DNA from: Ilex aquifolium
Lineage: Eukaryota; Streptophyta; Magnoliopsida; Aquifoliales; Aquifoliaceae
Direction of reading: 5' to 3'
Assembly: GCA_951799425.1 (NCBI GenBank)
Contig: OX637391.1
Location: 23,732,551-23,796,550, forward strand
DNA length: 64,000 bases
Shown here: piece by piece, positions 34,673 through 47,088 of the stretch
Numbering within the stretch: position 1 is the first letter of the stretch
Layout of the letters: each line of letters starts with the position of its first letter
Program-made: the position numbers and the translations under genes
The notes under the pieces: model-generated
The model's input: only the letters and a program-made list of their open reading frames with translations
The model's database searches: none
What the model was told of the DNA's origin: nothing

Positions 34673-37600
34673 TTGATGTGCAGGATGAGCGACGAACAAG
34701 GACGGGGACGCGGACGTGGGCGTGGCCGTGGAGGTCAAGCGAATCCACCACCACCACCACCTCCGGATGCCATGCAAGGCATTTACCAATGCTTGAGGGA
34801 GCTCACCACTTTGGTACAAAGCCAAAATGGTAACAACAACCACAATGGTGGAGCTCATCCTCTCGCTCAAGTACCGGGCAACGGAGAGGAGAATAGGAGA
34901 ATGGTAGTTCTCCGAGAGTTTCTGAGGCAACACCCGCCTACTTTCCAAGGGAGCTCTAACCCCTTGGATGCGGATAGATGGATCCGCCGGGTGAAGAAGA
35001 TTTGTGACGGCATGGGAGTTGCCGAGGACTTGCGGGTGGGCTTAGCTATCTACCTGTTCGAGGGGGAGGCCGACCATTGGTGGGAATCCGTAAAGAGAAG
35101 GCGGAACACCGATGCACTCATTTGGGAGGAGTTCGACCAAATCTTCCAAGACAAGTACTTCCCCGAATCAGTCAGAGATAGAATGAAGGCCGATTTTCTT
35201 GCTCTACGACAGAGCAGCATGACGGTGGCAGAGTACGAGAGGAGGTTTGACGAGCTATCCCGTTATGCTACAGGGTTTATATCTACTGAGGCCGACAGGG
35301 CCAAGCGCTTTGAGCAGGGACTGAGGCCGGTCATCCGGGAGAAGTTAGTGGCTCTCAAGATCAGGGAGTATGGGGATCTGGTTAATAGAGCCGCACTTGT
35401 GGAGAGGGACATGGAGGATACTCAGCGGCGACAGAGCCTTATGAGAGGAGGTCCGAACAGGACGGGCCCTAGCACCAGTGGAGTGCAGCGAGCGGCACCT
35501 TACCGGCGCCCAGATCAGGCAGGGGGACAGAGACCTCAGGTAGCTAGAGGAGCAGGAGGTGTACCGGGGAGGACAGCCACAGACCCTCGTCAGTGTTTCA
35601 CATGTGGAAGAGTGGGGCACTTGAGACACAATTGCCCATCGCTTCCACCGAGGGACAACCAAGCGACAAGACAAGTGGCTGCAAACAAGCCACTACAGCA
35701 GCAGAGGCCGTTGGGAGCTCTAACCCCAGGCGGCGCCACTCAGGAGAGGGTATTTGCTTTGACCCAAGCGGAGGAGGATGCCTCCAATGCCGTTGTGGAA
35801 GGTATCGTTCTTCTTTACAATTCTTGGGCCCGAATTTTATTTGACCCCGGTGCAACACACTCATTTGTACGCACGACATACGCACTTGATTTGGGATTGA
35901 GTTTCGCGAAGTTAGAGCATGTTATGAATATTAGCTTGCCCACAGGAGAACGGTTAGACTCTAGCCGAGTCTGCAAGGATTGCGTGCTACGCATTGGGGA
36001 GCACGAATTGATTGTGGATTTGATTGCGTTAGAGATAAAGGGGTATGATGTGATTTTCGGGATGAACTTGTTGTCTGTTTTTCGGGCGGTAATGGATTGT
36101 TTCCGCAAGCGGATTACATTTCAGTTACCGGGAGGAGTCGTTTTTAGTTTTGTGAATAACCGAGATTCTTTCCATCCATTTCCTACTACGGGTAGTAGAT
36201 TCTTAAAAACGAAAGCGGGAAGTCAATTGAGTTTCTTAGCTAGCTTGATGGGAGATAACAAGGATAAACTCCACACGGATGTGGTGTTAATTGTATCGGA
36301 ATTTTTGGATGTTTTTCCCGAGGAATTACCCGGATTACCGCCCCATAGGGAAATTGAGTTCAAGATCGATCTCTATCCGGGAACCGAACCCATATCCATT
36401 GCTCCCTACCGGATGGCACCTTTGGAGTTGAAGGAGCTAAGGAAGCAGTTGGATCATTTGTTGGCGATTGGGTTTATCCGTCTAAGCACTTCACCCTGGG
36501 GAGCTCCGGTCCTCTTCATGAAGAAAACGGATGAGACTCTACGTTTGTGCACGGATTACCGGAGGTTGAATCGGGTTACCGTGAAGAATAAGTATCCGTT
36601 GCCGAGAATTGATGACTTATTTGATCAGTTGAAGGGTTCAAAGTATTACTCCAAGATTGATCTTCGCACGTGGTATCATCAGCTGCGGATTAAGGAGGAG
36701 GATATTCCTAAGACTGCTTTCCGTACCCGGTATGGTCATTTCGAGTATACGGTGATGCCATTCGGATTGACTAATGCCCCCGCAGCCTTCATGGACTTGA
36801 TGCACAGAGTCTTCCGGCCTTACCTCGACCAATTTGTCATTGTATTTATTGATGACATATTGGTTTACTCACAGACCCAGGAGGAACATGCTCGTCATCT
36901 CTCTATGGTGCTACAAACATTGAGAGAACATAAGTTATATGCGAAGATGAGCAAGTGTGAGTTTTGGATAAAGGAAGTGAAGTTCCTTGGCCATGTTGTG
37001 TCCGAGCAGGGAGTAGCGGTTGATCCCGCAAAGATTGAGGCCGTGATGAAATGGGAACCACCGAAGAATGTGACAGAAGTACGGAGTTTCTTGGGGTTAG
37101 CCGGCTATTATCGTAGGTTTGTGGAAGGATTCTCCAAGCTTGCGATGCCGATGACTCGCCTTACAAAGAAGGGGGAGAAATTTTCGTGGACTCAAGCGTG
37201 TGAACTAGCTTTCTGCACCTTGAAGGAGAAGTTGACGACGGCACCTATCCTCATTATTCCGAGTAGTGGGGAAGGCTACGATGTCTACACCGATGCTTCA
37301 CTACGAGGCTTGGGATGCGTTCTAATGCAAGGAGGAAAGGTAGTGGCTTATGGCTCGAGGCAACTCAAGGTACATGAGCAGAATTATCCCACACACGACT
37401 TGGAGCTAGCTGCGGTGGTGTTTGCTCTTAAGTTGTGGAGATGTTATTTATACGGGGAGAAATTTCAAGTGTTCTCAGACCATAAAAGCCTCAAGTATAT
37501 CTTCACACAGAAAGACTTGAATCTCCGGCAGAGAATGTGGATTGAGTACTTGGAAGATTATGAGTTCACGCTCAACTACCATCCGGGGAAGGCCAATGTA

Positions 37601-39165
37601 GTTGCCGACGCTCTTAGCAGGAAGTCTCGGGGTGAAATCAATTCTCTTGCAGTAAATAGGTGGAAAATGATTGATGCATTGGAGGAGTACGATCTATGGG
37701 TGGATGGGCCGGAGTATTAACCCTCTATATCCAACCTTATAGCTCAACCGACGCTTATACAATGAGTGGTGGAGTTGCAATGCCTGGATTCGAAACTCGA
37801 TCTGATTAGAGCCCGATTAGAGAATGGAGAAGTGATGGAAGGATGGTCTTGGAAGAATGGAGAGTTGAGATATGGGGAGAAGCTATGTGTTCCCAATGAT
37901 TCGTCCCTAAAGGAGGAAATACTTGGAGAGTGTCATCGCTCCAAGTTTGCTATCCACCCCGGTAGCACAAAGATGTATAGGGACATGAAGCGTCAATACT
38001 GGTGGAGGGGAATGAAGCGAGATGTGGCCAAGTATGTGGCAAAATGTACGGTGTGCCAGCAGGTGAAGATTGAGCACCAAAGGCCAGGAGGAGTCCTACA
38101 GTCTTTGCCTATCCCAGAGTGGAAGTGGGATCACATCACCATGGACTTCGTATCTGGTTTTCCACGGACTTCAAGAGGGCATAATGCCGTATGGGTCATC
38201 GTTGATAGACTCACCAAGTCCGCTCACTTCTTGGGTATGAAGACCACCGACACGTTAGAGACCCTGAGCAAGCTCTATATTCGCGAGATAGTGAGATTGC
38301 ATGGAGTTCCACTATCCATTGTGTCGGATCGTGATTCTCGTTTCGTGGCGCAATTTTGGCAAAGTCTTCAAAGAGCTATGGTGACAGAGTTGCACTTCAG
38401 CACCGCTTTTCATCCCCAAACGGATGGCCAATCCGAGAGGGTAATCCATGTTGCGGGCTTGTGTGATGCACGGGGAGTTGGAGCGACCACTTACCGTTGG
38501 TGGAGTTTGCTTACAACAACAGCTATCAGGAAAGTATTGGGATGGCACCGTATGAAGCATTGTATGGAAGACCATGCCGATCACCGACGTGTTGGTTAGA
38601 AACCGGTGAGAGTAGTTTGTTGGGACCGGACATTGTTCGAGAAACTACGGAGAAGATTCAACTCATCCGAGAGAGGCTACGGACGGCGCAAAGTAGACAG
38701 AAGAGCTATGCGGACCACAGACGAAGACCCATAGAATTCAAGGTGGGAGACTACGTATTTCTCAAGGTGTCACCCAAGAAGGGCGTGTTTCGATTCGGCA
38801 AGATGGGGAAGCTAGCGCCAAGATATACCGGACCGTTTGAGATAATCAAAGCGATAGGCAAGGCGGCATATCAACTTCGACTACCAGCCCAGCTATCCGG
38901 AGTACATGATGTATTCCACGTGTCCATGTTGAGAAGGTGTCACTCGGATGCAACTCCAGTCGTGAACTTGGAGGAGATTGAAATCCAAGACGGAGCAACA
39001 TATGAAGAGCAACCGGTGAGAATTCTCGACACAAAGGAGAAAGAGCTTCGCAACAAAGTCATCCAGCTGGTGAAAGTTTTGTGGCAACACCATGGAGTGA
39101 AGGAAGCTACATGGGAACCGGAGCAAGAGATGCGAGAGAAGTATCCCTTTTTGTTCACTACTTGA
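34673..39165 (+). pseudogene. Element B2 gag-pol coding region
   Basis: Gag is at about 34673-35640: Arg/Gly repeats, a poly-Pro run, the [17 protein letters not shown] core and knuckle [14 protein letters not shown] near 35593. Protease is near 35800-36120 and RT near 36350-37020 ([46 protein letters not shown]). RNase H is near 37270-37530 ([11 protein letters not shown]) and integrase near 37880-38580 ([42 protein letters not shown]). The chromodomain is near 39030-39165. The domain set is complete for a chromovirus. It is interrupted about two or three times and is treated as a fossil. Confidence 0.94.
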
Positions 39166-39193
39166 GGTAAGTTTCGAGGACAAAACTTTCTTT

Positions 39194-39206
39194 AAGGGGG
39201 GTGGAT
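39194..39206 (+). promoter_or_regulatory. Element B2 polypurine tract
   Basis: AAGGGGGGTGGAT abuts the 3' LTR. It is the same tract as in G (47076-47088). Confidence 0.9.
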
Positions 39207-41270
39207 TGTAACACCCCGCATTTTCGTTTATATATGTATATAGATATCTACTAAATAATAGTTGTAAAAAAAAAAATGTTGATATAGTATAACTCGAGGA
39301 AATAATATTTGAAATTTAGTTTTAGTATGTGAAAATATGAAATTTTATGTCCTAGAACTTGTACTAAATAGGTTTGAGGTAGAAATATATGTTGGAGAGG
39401 TTTGGGATGGTTTTGGAAGTGATTGGAATGGATTGGAAATGGAAAACAAAAGAAATAGGCAAAACTGGGTAAATGGTACCGGTACTGGGTACCGGTACTG
39501 AATGGTACCGGTACTGAGTACCGGTACCCCGATTCCAGAAGGTTTCTTGTACCGGTACTGGGTACCGGTACTACCGAACCAGACTGTTTATTTTAAGTCG
39601 CGAACAAGCCGATTTTTCCTCCACTATAAATACATTTTGTCACCTCCTTAGCCTTCATTACACCACTCCAAACCCTAGAAAACATAAGAGAGGAAGAGAG
39701 AAAGAGAGAAACACAAGATCAAGAGAAAACAAGAGATTTAAGAGTTGATTCAAGATCAAAGCCCTAATTTTTCCAAGAACATTAAAGTAGGGGATTTCTT
39801 CCTATTCTCTTACATTGATGTTAGGGTTAAATTATATGTATTCTTGTGGTTTGAAATCATATATCCTTGCTATTAATTACTTGATTCTTGGTCTTCTTGC
39901 ATTTATTGCCATGTTTTAAACATTGTGATGGTTGGGTAGCCATTAAAGCTCCCTTTTACTTCTTCAAACCCTAGTTTTGAGAAAAATAGATTTCCTCTTT
40001 ATATTTCTTTTGCTCTCACCATCAAATCCTTAGTGCTTGATATTGTATAACAAAATGATGATTATGATGATCTCTTGCTCTTTTCCTTCAATTATCTTAT
40101 GGTACAAATTGTGAAATTGGGGATTTTGGGATTTCTTGTGAATTGAGAGAATGTTTATGATAATATCTCTTGTATGATTGTTGTGATGGACTTGAATTGT
40201 CTTCGAGCATTGCCGTAGAGTGTTAGAGGTTAGTCTATCCTGATGGGGGTGAGATGGTTGCCTAACACTTGTAGTGGGTGGTTATTTGGTAATAGCCTCC
40301 ACTATTGTTCACTGGAGTTAGAACAAGGGGTGGTATACCTTTCCTGGGGAGGGACTCGTCACTGCCATTGGGATGGTAGACGCCCTTTCCCGAAGTGATT
40401 ATGATTGTGGATTGTGATGGGTGAACTAGGCACGAGTTGATGTGTAAATTCATGGGAAGCAATCAATATACATGAGATTATGAGATTATTATTATTGTTA
40501 CGGAATGATTTCCAACATGAGCTTGTGGAGGTATGGGACTCCACAAGAATTTGTGGGAAACGGGGATGGTGGTTAATGGTGACTTGGTTTTACTGTTCAT
40601 CTAAATTATTGTGAATACGTAACTTGAGATCTATTTAAAATGTCATGTTTTTACTTCAAAATTCATATATGCTATTTGTAAAAATGAGACCGAACTGTTT
40701 TAATATAATTTTCTAAACCTTGTTTGAGTTTGGGAGGATTTTGCTACAGAGCTTCTTGCTCATCCCCTACAATTAACATTTTTCAGATTATGCTATAGAG
40801 GAGGAGCTTGGCGCTAATGAGCCGGGCCTTGGGGACGCCTCATTGGAGGGGTACCTAGATCCCGAGTGGGACATCTAGAGATGTAGCTTATTTTTGTTCT
40901 GGACTAGGAGATTTATTTCTGAACAATGTAAAGTCTAGATTCTTTTGAAATTCCGCTGAGATATATTAATGTAATTCTTTTGGGAATGTAATTGCCATAC
41001 TTGGCCTATTCTTTTGGGATAACATTATGGATAGTATAGATGGTAAATGGAAGTTTATTGTTATTGGATGGTTAAATGGACCCTGTGTGGTCAAGTTAAT
41101 ATAATTGCACAGGTTGTGTTTTTGGGTAGAGCTTCCCGTACAAAGGAGACTCTGCCCAAATTTTGTTAAATCTAGGATGTTTCTTATTTGATGGATATAT
41201 AGTTAGTTGCTCTCATGCTATGAATGGTTTAGAATGTAATGTCGTCCAAGGTGGTATTTGGGGTGTTACA
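39207..41270 (+). repeat. Element B2 3' LTR
   Basis: 2064 bp, equal in length to the 5' LTR. It has palindromes at 39475-39574, a TATA box at 39625-39632 and the U5 frame at 40786-40878. Confidence 0.95.
40786..40878 (+). other. Conserved U5 frame (B2 3' LTR copy)
   Basis: 93 bases with EEELGANEPG and YLDPEWDI before the stop, in the same register as all other copies. Confidence 0.5.
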
Positions 41271-41275
41271 ATGAC

Positions 41276-42085
41276 TACCTAGTTCGCGAATTTTATAGTA
41301 ATGCTGATATAATTGGAAAAAGACAATTACGTGTGTTCGTACAAGGTGTTGTTTTTCAAGTTACACCGGCTACTATAGCCGAATTTTTTCCCCCCATGCA
41401 AAGACCACCCCACCCACAATATCCTTACATTGAACTACCTGATTTGCATGAAGTAGGGAGAGAATTGACAGGGAATCCAAGATTTGCTTGGGGACGCCCG
41501 AATAATTACATAAAACAAGGGGAACTGACAGACAAATACAGAATTCTCAGTTTGATAATAGCATACAGTTTGCTACCCCGAGCTCAAAAGAATCAACTTC
41601 ATACTAAGCAGGCTTATTTTCTATATGCATTGGGGATGAGACACACCATCGACCTGCCGAACTTAATCATGGACCAAATGTTACTTACAGTCAATAGAAA
41701 GAAATTCTCACTCCCATATGCTATGTTAGTTTCTCAGCTATGCAGGGACGAAGGTGTGATCATTAATTCGACATGGAAAACAATGGAACCTCTTGGAGTA
41801 TTGGATAAAACTTCATTAAAAAAAAGTCACGGAGGACGAATGGAAAACCAACCTGAAGTATCACCTGAACCACAAGAAGAACCATTCCAAGTACCTGAGG
41901 AATTCATACCACTGACACCACAAGAAGATCAACCATACATATCAATGGATGACAGAACTGATAGACAAATCTTACTGGGAATAGAGACCAATATTACTCA
42001 GATCAACAGACGTCTGGAGGAATATGAGCAGAATCAAGTACAGTTCTTTAGAGAATGTTTCGAAGAAGGATCTTCTGCTTCCTAA
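41276..42085 (+). pseudogene. Element C accessory frame, right part (plant transposon-protein-like domain)
   Basis: About 268 residues read YNDYLVREFYSNADIIGKRQ, then LRVFVQGVVFQVTPATIAEFF, a middle ELTDKYRILSLIIAYSLLP with YALGMRHTIDLPNLIMDQML, and an acidic Pro/Glu-rich tail ending in a coiled-coil-like LGIETNITQINRRLEEYEQN. The vREFY...VrG.vv.ft...I..ff pattern resembles the 'putative plant transposon protein' domain often found beside Athila/Ogre-type elements (from memory, no search). Function unknown. B2 separates it from its left part. Confidence 0.7.
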
Positions 42086-42200
42086 ACAGACTGGAGATTC
42101 TACAAAACAACTTGTTTTCTTTCACTCATCTTTTACATTATGCACTTTTATTTTATGCACTTAAATTATAAGTTACTTTATGTTTTAACCACGATGTTTG

Positions 42201-44370
42201 TGTAACACCCCGTAATTTTTCTTTTCTATATGTATATAGATATATAATAAATAATTGTGGTAAAAATGTGGATATGTGTAGAAATATGTGTTGGAGAGGT
42301 TTGGGATGGATTTGGTTGGCTTAGGAATGGATTGGAAAGTTTAAGTTTCGAAGGTGTGTAAACTTGAGAAGAGCGATTATGGAAGTTTCTAAATATTTTT
42401 AGGTCAAAATAAGGTGTCCATTGAATCCAGAAGGTCGAACAACCTTGGGAGAGGTAATATGAGGTGTATTGGAAGTTAGGAAGTATTCCGGAGTGAAAAC
42501 ACACTTAGAGAAAATTTGGATAAAAAGGAGTTGGGACACCTTCTAGTATTTTGGTCATAACTTTTTATCCTTAAGTCCAATTGATCTGAAATTTGGACAG
42601 TAGATATTAGACATCTAGGGATACAAAAGTGTGTCTCATGAAAATTTTCCAATTCGACCTCTAAATGGGTCAAAACTTCCCTGAAAGTCGAAGCAGCTGA
42701 AGTGTACCGGTACACAGTACCGGTACGATACCGTACCGGTATGCCCGAACCAGTGGCTTAACCGTACCGGTACTCTTTCTCTGACGCTCGCCGAACAGTA
42801 AAAGTCAAGATTTGACCATTTAAAACACCCATTTCCACTACATTTTACCCCATTCTTACATTCCACTCTCACCCTAAACATATTAGAACCCTAGGAGGAG
42901 AAAGAAACACAAGGTTAAAGGGTGATTCAAGGATCAAACCCTAGATTTTCAAGAACACCAAGGTAGGGGATTTCTTCTCTTTCTCTTACATTGAGGTTAG
43001 GGTATTTATATATGTATGTTTTGGCTATCAATGGTATATATATGCTATGTAATCATCCTCTCCTAGGCTTTTTGACAAAGATTACATGTTTTACACAAAG
43101 TTAGGGTTGTATACCCATGAAATCCCTCTTTTGTTTGAAAAACCCTAGTTTTCAAGAGTGATGGGTTTTCCTTTTGAACTCTTCCTTTATTCTTGATTTC
43201 AAAATCATAGTGTTTTGTGTTGAGTAATAAAATGATATTGTTGTGATCTCTTGCATTTTCTTTGTTGGTTATTGAAAATGTCACATGCTTAAATTGGGGA
43301 TTTTTAAGATATTCTTGTAAATTGTGAAATTGGGTTTGGTATTGTATCTCTTATGAGTGTGGGATGACCATGGGTGGCCTTTGACGAGATATCGTAGAGT
43401 GGGTAGACGTGTTGCTTGCTCCATGGGGGTTGGCATTTCTCCTACCACTCGTAGTGGGGTTAGTGCTTTGGTAAGACTAAACCGCTATTGCTCACGGGTG
43501 CCGTGTAAGAGGGTTAGTATACTAATACCTGGGTTGGATACGTCATTGCCATTGGTGTGGCATACGCCCTTCCTAAAGGATGGATATCTTTGATAAGATT
43601 TGTGTGGGTGTGTGTGGGTTAGATATTACTCAATGTGTCGATTCATGGGGTTTGCCTTACATCATGTTTGAGATACATATACATATTGATGGATTGTTGT
43701 ATTATTGTGGAAAATGGTTTCCTACAAGGACTTGTGGGAATATGGGATTCCACAAGGTCTTGTGGGAAAATGGTTTATATTTTGGAAAATGGATATGTAT
43801 TGGATCTTGGTTTCCTTTACTGTTTATGTAAATTACTGTTGCTACTTAAACTTGAGATCCATTTTAAAATGTCCCTGTTTTACTTCAAAGATTATGTATG
43901 CTATTTGTAAAAATGAGACCGGCCATTTTATATGTTTTTATAAACCTTGTTCGAGTTTGGGAGGAATGTTGCTACGGAGCTTAGTGCTCACCCCCTATAA
44001 ATTACATTTTTCAGATACGGTGCTAGAGGAGAACCTCGGAGTTGACGAGCATGGGTATTGGGAGGCCCCATTCGAGGGAAATCTAGATCCCGAGGTGGAC
44101 ATATAGAGATATAACTTCTTTTGCACTAGACTAGAGAATTTATTTTGAGATCATGTATCGTCTAGTATTCTGTTTATTCCGCTGCTAAGTTTAAGTATAA
44201 TTCTTTTGGAATGTAATTGCCATAGCTTGGCTTATTCTTTTGGGATGATATTGTAAATTCTATGGATGATGAATGGAAAAATTTTCTTATTGATGGATTA
44301 TCTTAGTGCTCTCATTATGTAGATGGTTTTAGAATGTAATGCCGTCCAGGGTGTGTTTTGGGGTGTTACA
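42201..44370 (+). repeat. Element G 5' LTR
   Basis: 2170 bp. It has ACCGGTAC-type palindromes at 42703-42775, a donor-like AAGGTAGGGG near 42960, an acceptor-like ATTTTTCAG ending at 44014 and a U5 frame of the VDEHG / LDPEVDI type at 44014-44106. No canonical TATAAA was found; the nearest AT-rich candidate is near 42820. Confidence 0.94.
44014..44106 (+). other. Conserved U5 frame (G 5' LTR variant)
   Basis: 93 bases with ENLGVDEHG, EAPFEG and LDPEVDI before the stop. Length, stop position and register to the CAG are the same as in B-type copies, although the sequence is well diverged. Confidence 0.5.
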
Positions 44371-44374
44371 AAGT

Positions 44375-44386
44375 TGGTATCAGAGC
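44375..44386 (+). promoter_or_regulatory. Element G primer-binding site (initiator Met tRNA)
   Basis: TGGTATCAGAGC lies four bases after the LTR end. Confidence 0.94.
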
Positions 44387-44539
44387 TTAGGCTTTAGGTC
44401 TTACATGTGAGCTGTAGGTTATGGATTACCACTAGAAAGGTAGGACTAGGTTGAAGGAACCGTAGGCTTGCATTTGTTTGAAGTTATGTGTTTATCAGAT
44501 AGGTTAGATTCATGGTATATTTAGGTTAAGGGTTAATTA

Positions 44540-45310
44540 TTTGTTCGAATTCGATGAGTTGTCTCGCTACGCAATCAAGTTTGTGGTCACTGAGGCAAGT
44601 AGGGCTAAACGCTTTGAACAAGATTTGAGGCCTTCCATCCACGAGAAGCTGGTTACACTCTTAATTCGAGAATACAAGATCTCGTGAACATGGACGTGGA
44701 CGTGGACGTGTACGTGAACGTTGACGCGGTTGAACAAAGACTTCAGACAGTTGGAGAAGATGGAGTTACTCAGACGAGAGCAGGCATGGACCCGCGCCAA
44801 TGCTTTGCATGCGAAGAGTATGGGCACTTCACACATAGATGCCCCTCGTTTCCCCCAAGGACCAAACAAGCAACCGAGCAAGTACCAGTAAACAAGCCAC
44901 CTCTACAAAGGCCAGTACAGCAGATACCTCAGATAGCTCGAGGAGCTGGAGGCGTACCAGAGAGAGTAGGCATGGATGCACGCCGATGCTTCGCCTGTGG
45001 AGGTGTTGGGCACTTCAAAGATCATTGTCCATTGCTTTCCACCAAGACCAACCAAGTAACTAGGCGAGTGAATGCAAACAGACCACCGCTACGACAGCCA
45101 CTACCACCACAGAGACCGTTACAAGCTCAAGCCCCTGGCGGCGCCAATCAAGGAAGGGTTTTTGCTTTGACTCAACAGGAGGAAGATGCCTCCAACGCCG
45201 TTGTGGAAGGTATTGTTCTTCTCTACCATTCTTGGGCCCGAATTACATTGGATACCTATGCGACTTATTCTTTTCTACGTACTATGTACGCTGTGGAATT
45301 GGGATTGGGT
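44540..45310 (+). pseudogene. Element G gag remnant with two zinc knuckles and protease start
   Basis: A short gag tail (ELSRYAIKF-like, RAKRFEQDL-like) is followed by a hexamer-type GACGTG run near 44690-44725. Two CCHC knuckles follow, CFACEEYGHFTHRC near 44800 and [14 protein letters not shown] near 44988, about 190 bases apart. The protease lead-in [21 protein letters not shown] then matches B1/B2. B1 and B2 have a single knuckle, so the segment seems duplicated here. It is a degraded fossil. Confidence 0.85.
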
Positions 45311-45439
45311 TTCTAGGGAATAGAACTTACTGTATATGTTAACTTGCCTACGGGAAAACAAGGGGATACCAGTAGGGTTTATTTATATGTACTCTTTGAC
45401 TCTAATTTATATCTACTTGCTAGGAAATCATCATGTCTT

Positions 45440-45709
45440 GCCATTCTGGATAATACTACCTTGTTCCAAAATATATTATGGTGGGGTAAACCCTAAATCT
45501 TTTCTTATGCCTTCAAACCCTAGTTTACAAAGGAGATGTGTTTTTCTCTTGATTTCTCCTTTGTTCTTGATTCCCGAACTTAAATATTATTTGTTCTAAG
45601 CTATGTTATGGGTGGGTGACCACCAAATCCTTTTGGTATGCCCTTGAAATCCTAGTTTTCAAGGGAGAGGTGTTTTCTCTTTATCTTGCCTCTGTCATTG
45701 ATTTCAAAC
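45440..45709 (+). repeat. LTR-leader-like sequence inside element G
   Basis: Two consecutive stretches with AACCCTAGTTT...AAGG...GATGTG/GAGGTGTTTT(T)CTCTTGAT...CCTTTGTTCTTGATT resemble the transcribed leader of G's own LTR (43080-43230). This suggests that LTR-derived sequence was captured in the interior. It grades into the 30-bp array on its right. Confidence 0.5.
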
Positions 45710-46315
45710 CTTAATAGTCTTTTGTTATCGATTCCAATACATGATTGTTACTTTATCTCTGATTCCAAGCTTGATATCCGTTGTTATTGATCTCGAGACT
45801 TGATTGTTTTCTTGTCCTTAACTTCCTAAGCTTAATGATCCATTTGTTCTTGGCATCAAAAATTTGGTATTCATTTGATTGATTCTAACTATTGTAATTC
45901 ATGTATTCTTGATATTCAATATTTGACATCCTTTGGCTCTTGATTTCAAGACTTGACATTCAATTGCTCTTGATTTCAATACTTGATTTCTCCTTGTCCT
46001 TGAGTTCAAAACTTGATACTCTTTAGTTCTTGGTTACAAAGCTTGATATGCATCTGTTATTGACTCCAAGACTCGATTGTTACTTTGTTCTTGATTTCAA
46101 GCTTTGATTGTTTCTTATTTTGATTCCAAAGCTTGATATGAGTTTGTTATGGAATTCGAGACTTGATTGTTCCTTTATTTTGGATTCCAAAAACTTGAGA
46201 TTCGTTTGTTATTAATTTCAAACATTGCTTGTTCTTTTGTTCTTGATTTCCAAGCTTGATAGCCATTTATTCTTGATTCCAAAGCTTGATTATTTATTTG
46301 CTCATGAATTCAAAA
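45710..46315 (+). repeat. Degenerate 30-bp tandem array in element G
   Basis: About twenty units of 29-33 bases, roughly CTTGATTGT(T/C)..TTGTTCTTGATTTCAAG. Most are exactly 30 bases and each starts with CTTGAT or a close variant. It has no coding potential. It occupies the place where most of pol would be. Confidence 0.85.
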
Positions 46316-46499
46316 CTCTAGTGATTGGTAGTGACCACTAAAATGGTATTTTCGATGATATTATGTTAATTTTTCTTAAATTATTTCGTTAAAAAAAAAA
46401 TGTATATGGATTTGGAAGCAAAAATGGGAGGGCAAGTCTGGTTAGGTTTCAACTGTAACCTTTGGTGGATTGTAATTTATATCAGAGTGCACAACGAAC

Positions 46500-47046
46500 T
46501 AACGGAGTAAGGACTACAATGGGGAAACTACGGAGAAGATTCAACTCATCCGAGAGAGGCTACGCACGGCGCAAAATAGATAGAAGAGCTATGCGGACCA
46601 CAGACGAAGATCCTTGGAATTCAAGTAGGAGATTACCTGTTTTCCAAGGTGTCACACAAGAAGGGCGTGTTTCGATTCGGCAAGAAGGAGAAGTTAGCAC
46701 CAAGATATACCGGACCGTTTGAGATAATCAAAGCGGTAGGCAAGGCGGCATATCAACTTCGACTACCAGCCCAGCTATCCGGAGTACATGATGTGTTCCA
46801 CGTGTCGATGTTGAGAAAGTGTCAATCGGATGCAACGCCAGTCGTAGACTTGGAAGATATTGAAATTCAAGATGGAGCAACCTATGAAGAACAACCGGTA
46901 GAAATTCTCGACGCTCAGGAAAAAGTGCTTCGCAACAAAGTTATCAGATTGGTGAAGGTTTTGTGGCAACACCATGGAATGGAGGAAGCTACATGGGAAC
47001 CGGAGCAAGAAATGCGGGAGAAGTATCCACATTTGTTTGCTACTTA
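46500..47046 (+). pseudogene. Element G integrase tail and chromodomain
   Basis: The region reads SHKKGVFRFGKKEKLAPRYT, then GPFEIIKAVGKAAYQLRLPA, HDVFHVSMLRKCQSDATPVV, and the chromodomain RLVKVLWQHHGMEEATWEPE. It is very close to B1 and B2 at the same place. Upstream bases match the end of integrase in degraded form. Confidence 0.88.
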
Positions 47047-47075
47047 AGGTAAGTTTCGAGAACGCAACTTTCTTT

Positions 47076-47088
47076 AAGGGGGGTGGAT
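47076..47088 (+). promoter_or_regulatory. Element G polypurine tract
   Basis: AAGGGGGGTGGAT abuts the 3' LTR, identical to B2. Confidence 0.9.

Larger units (their letters stand above)
32420..41270 (+). mobile_element. Element B2: Tekay-like chromovirus, nearly full, forward strand
   Basis: This 8851-bp element has two 2064-bp LTRs (32420-34483 and 39207-41270) flanked by ATGAC at 32415-32419 and 41271-41275. It has a Met-tRNA primer site, gag, protease, RT, RNase H, integrase, chromodomain and polypurine tract. The LTRs differ at about 15 positions by eye (about 0.7%), so the insertion is recent. Gag-pol has about two or three breaks. It is the sister copy of B1 in opposite orientation, inserted in C's accessory frame. 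Confidence 0.96.
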
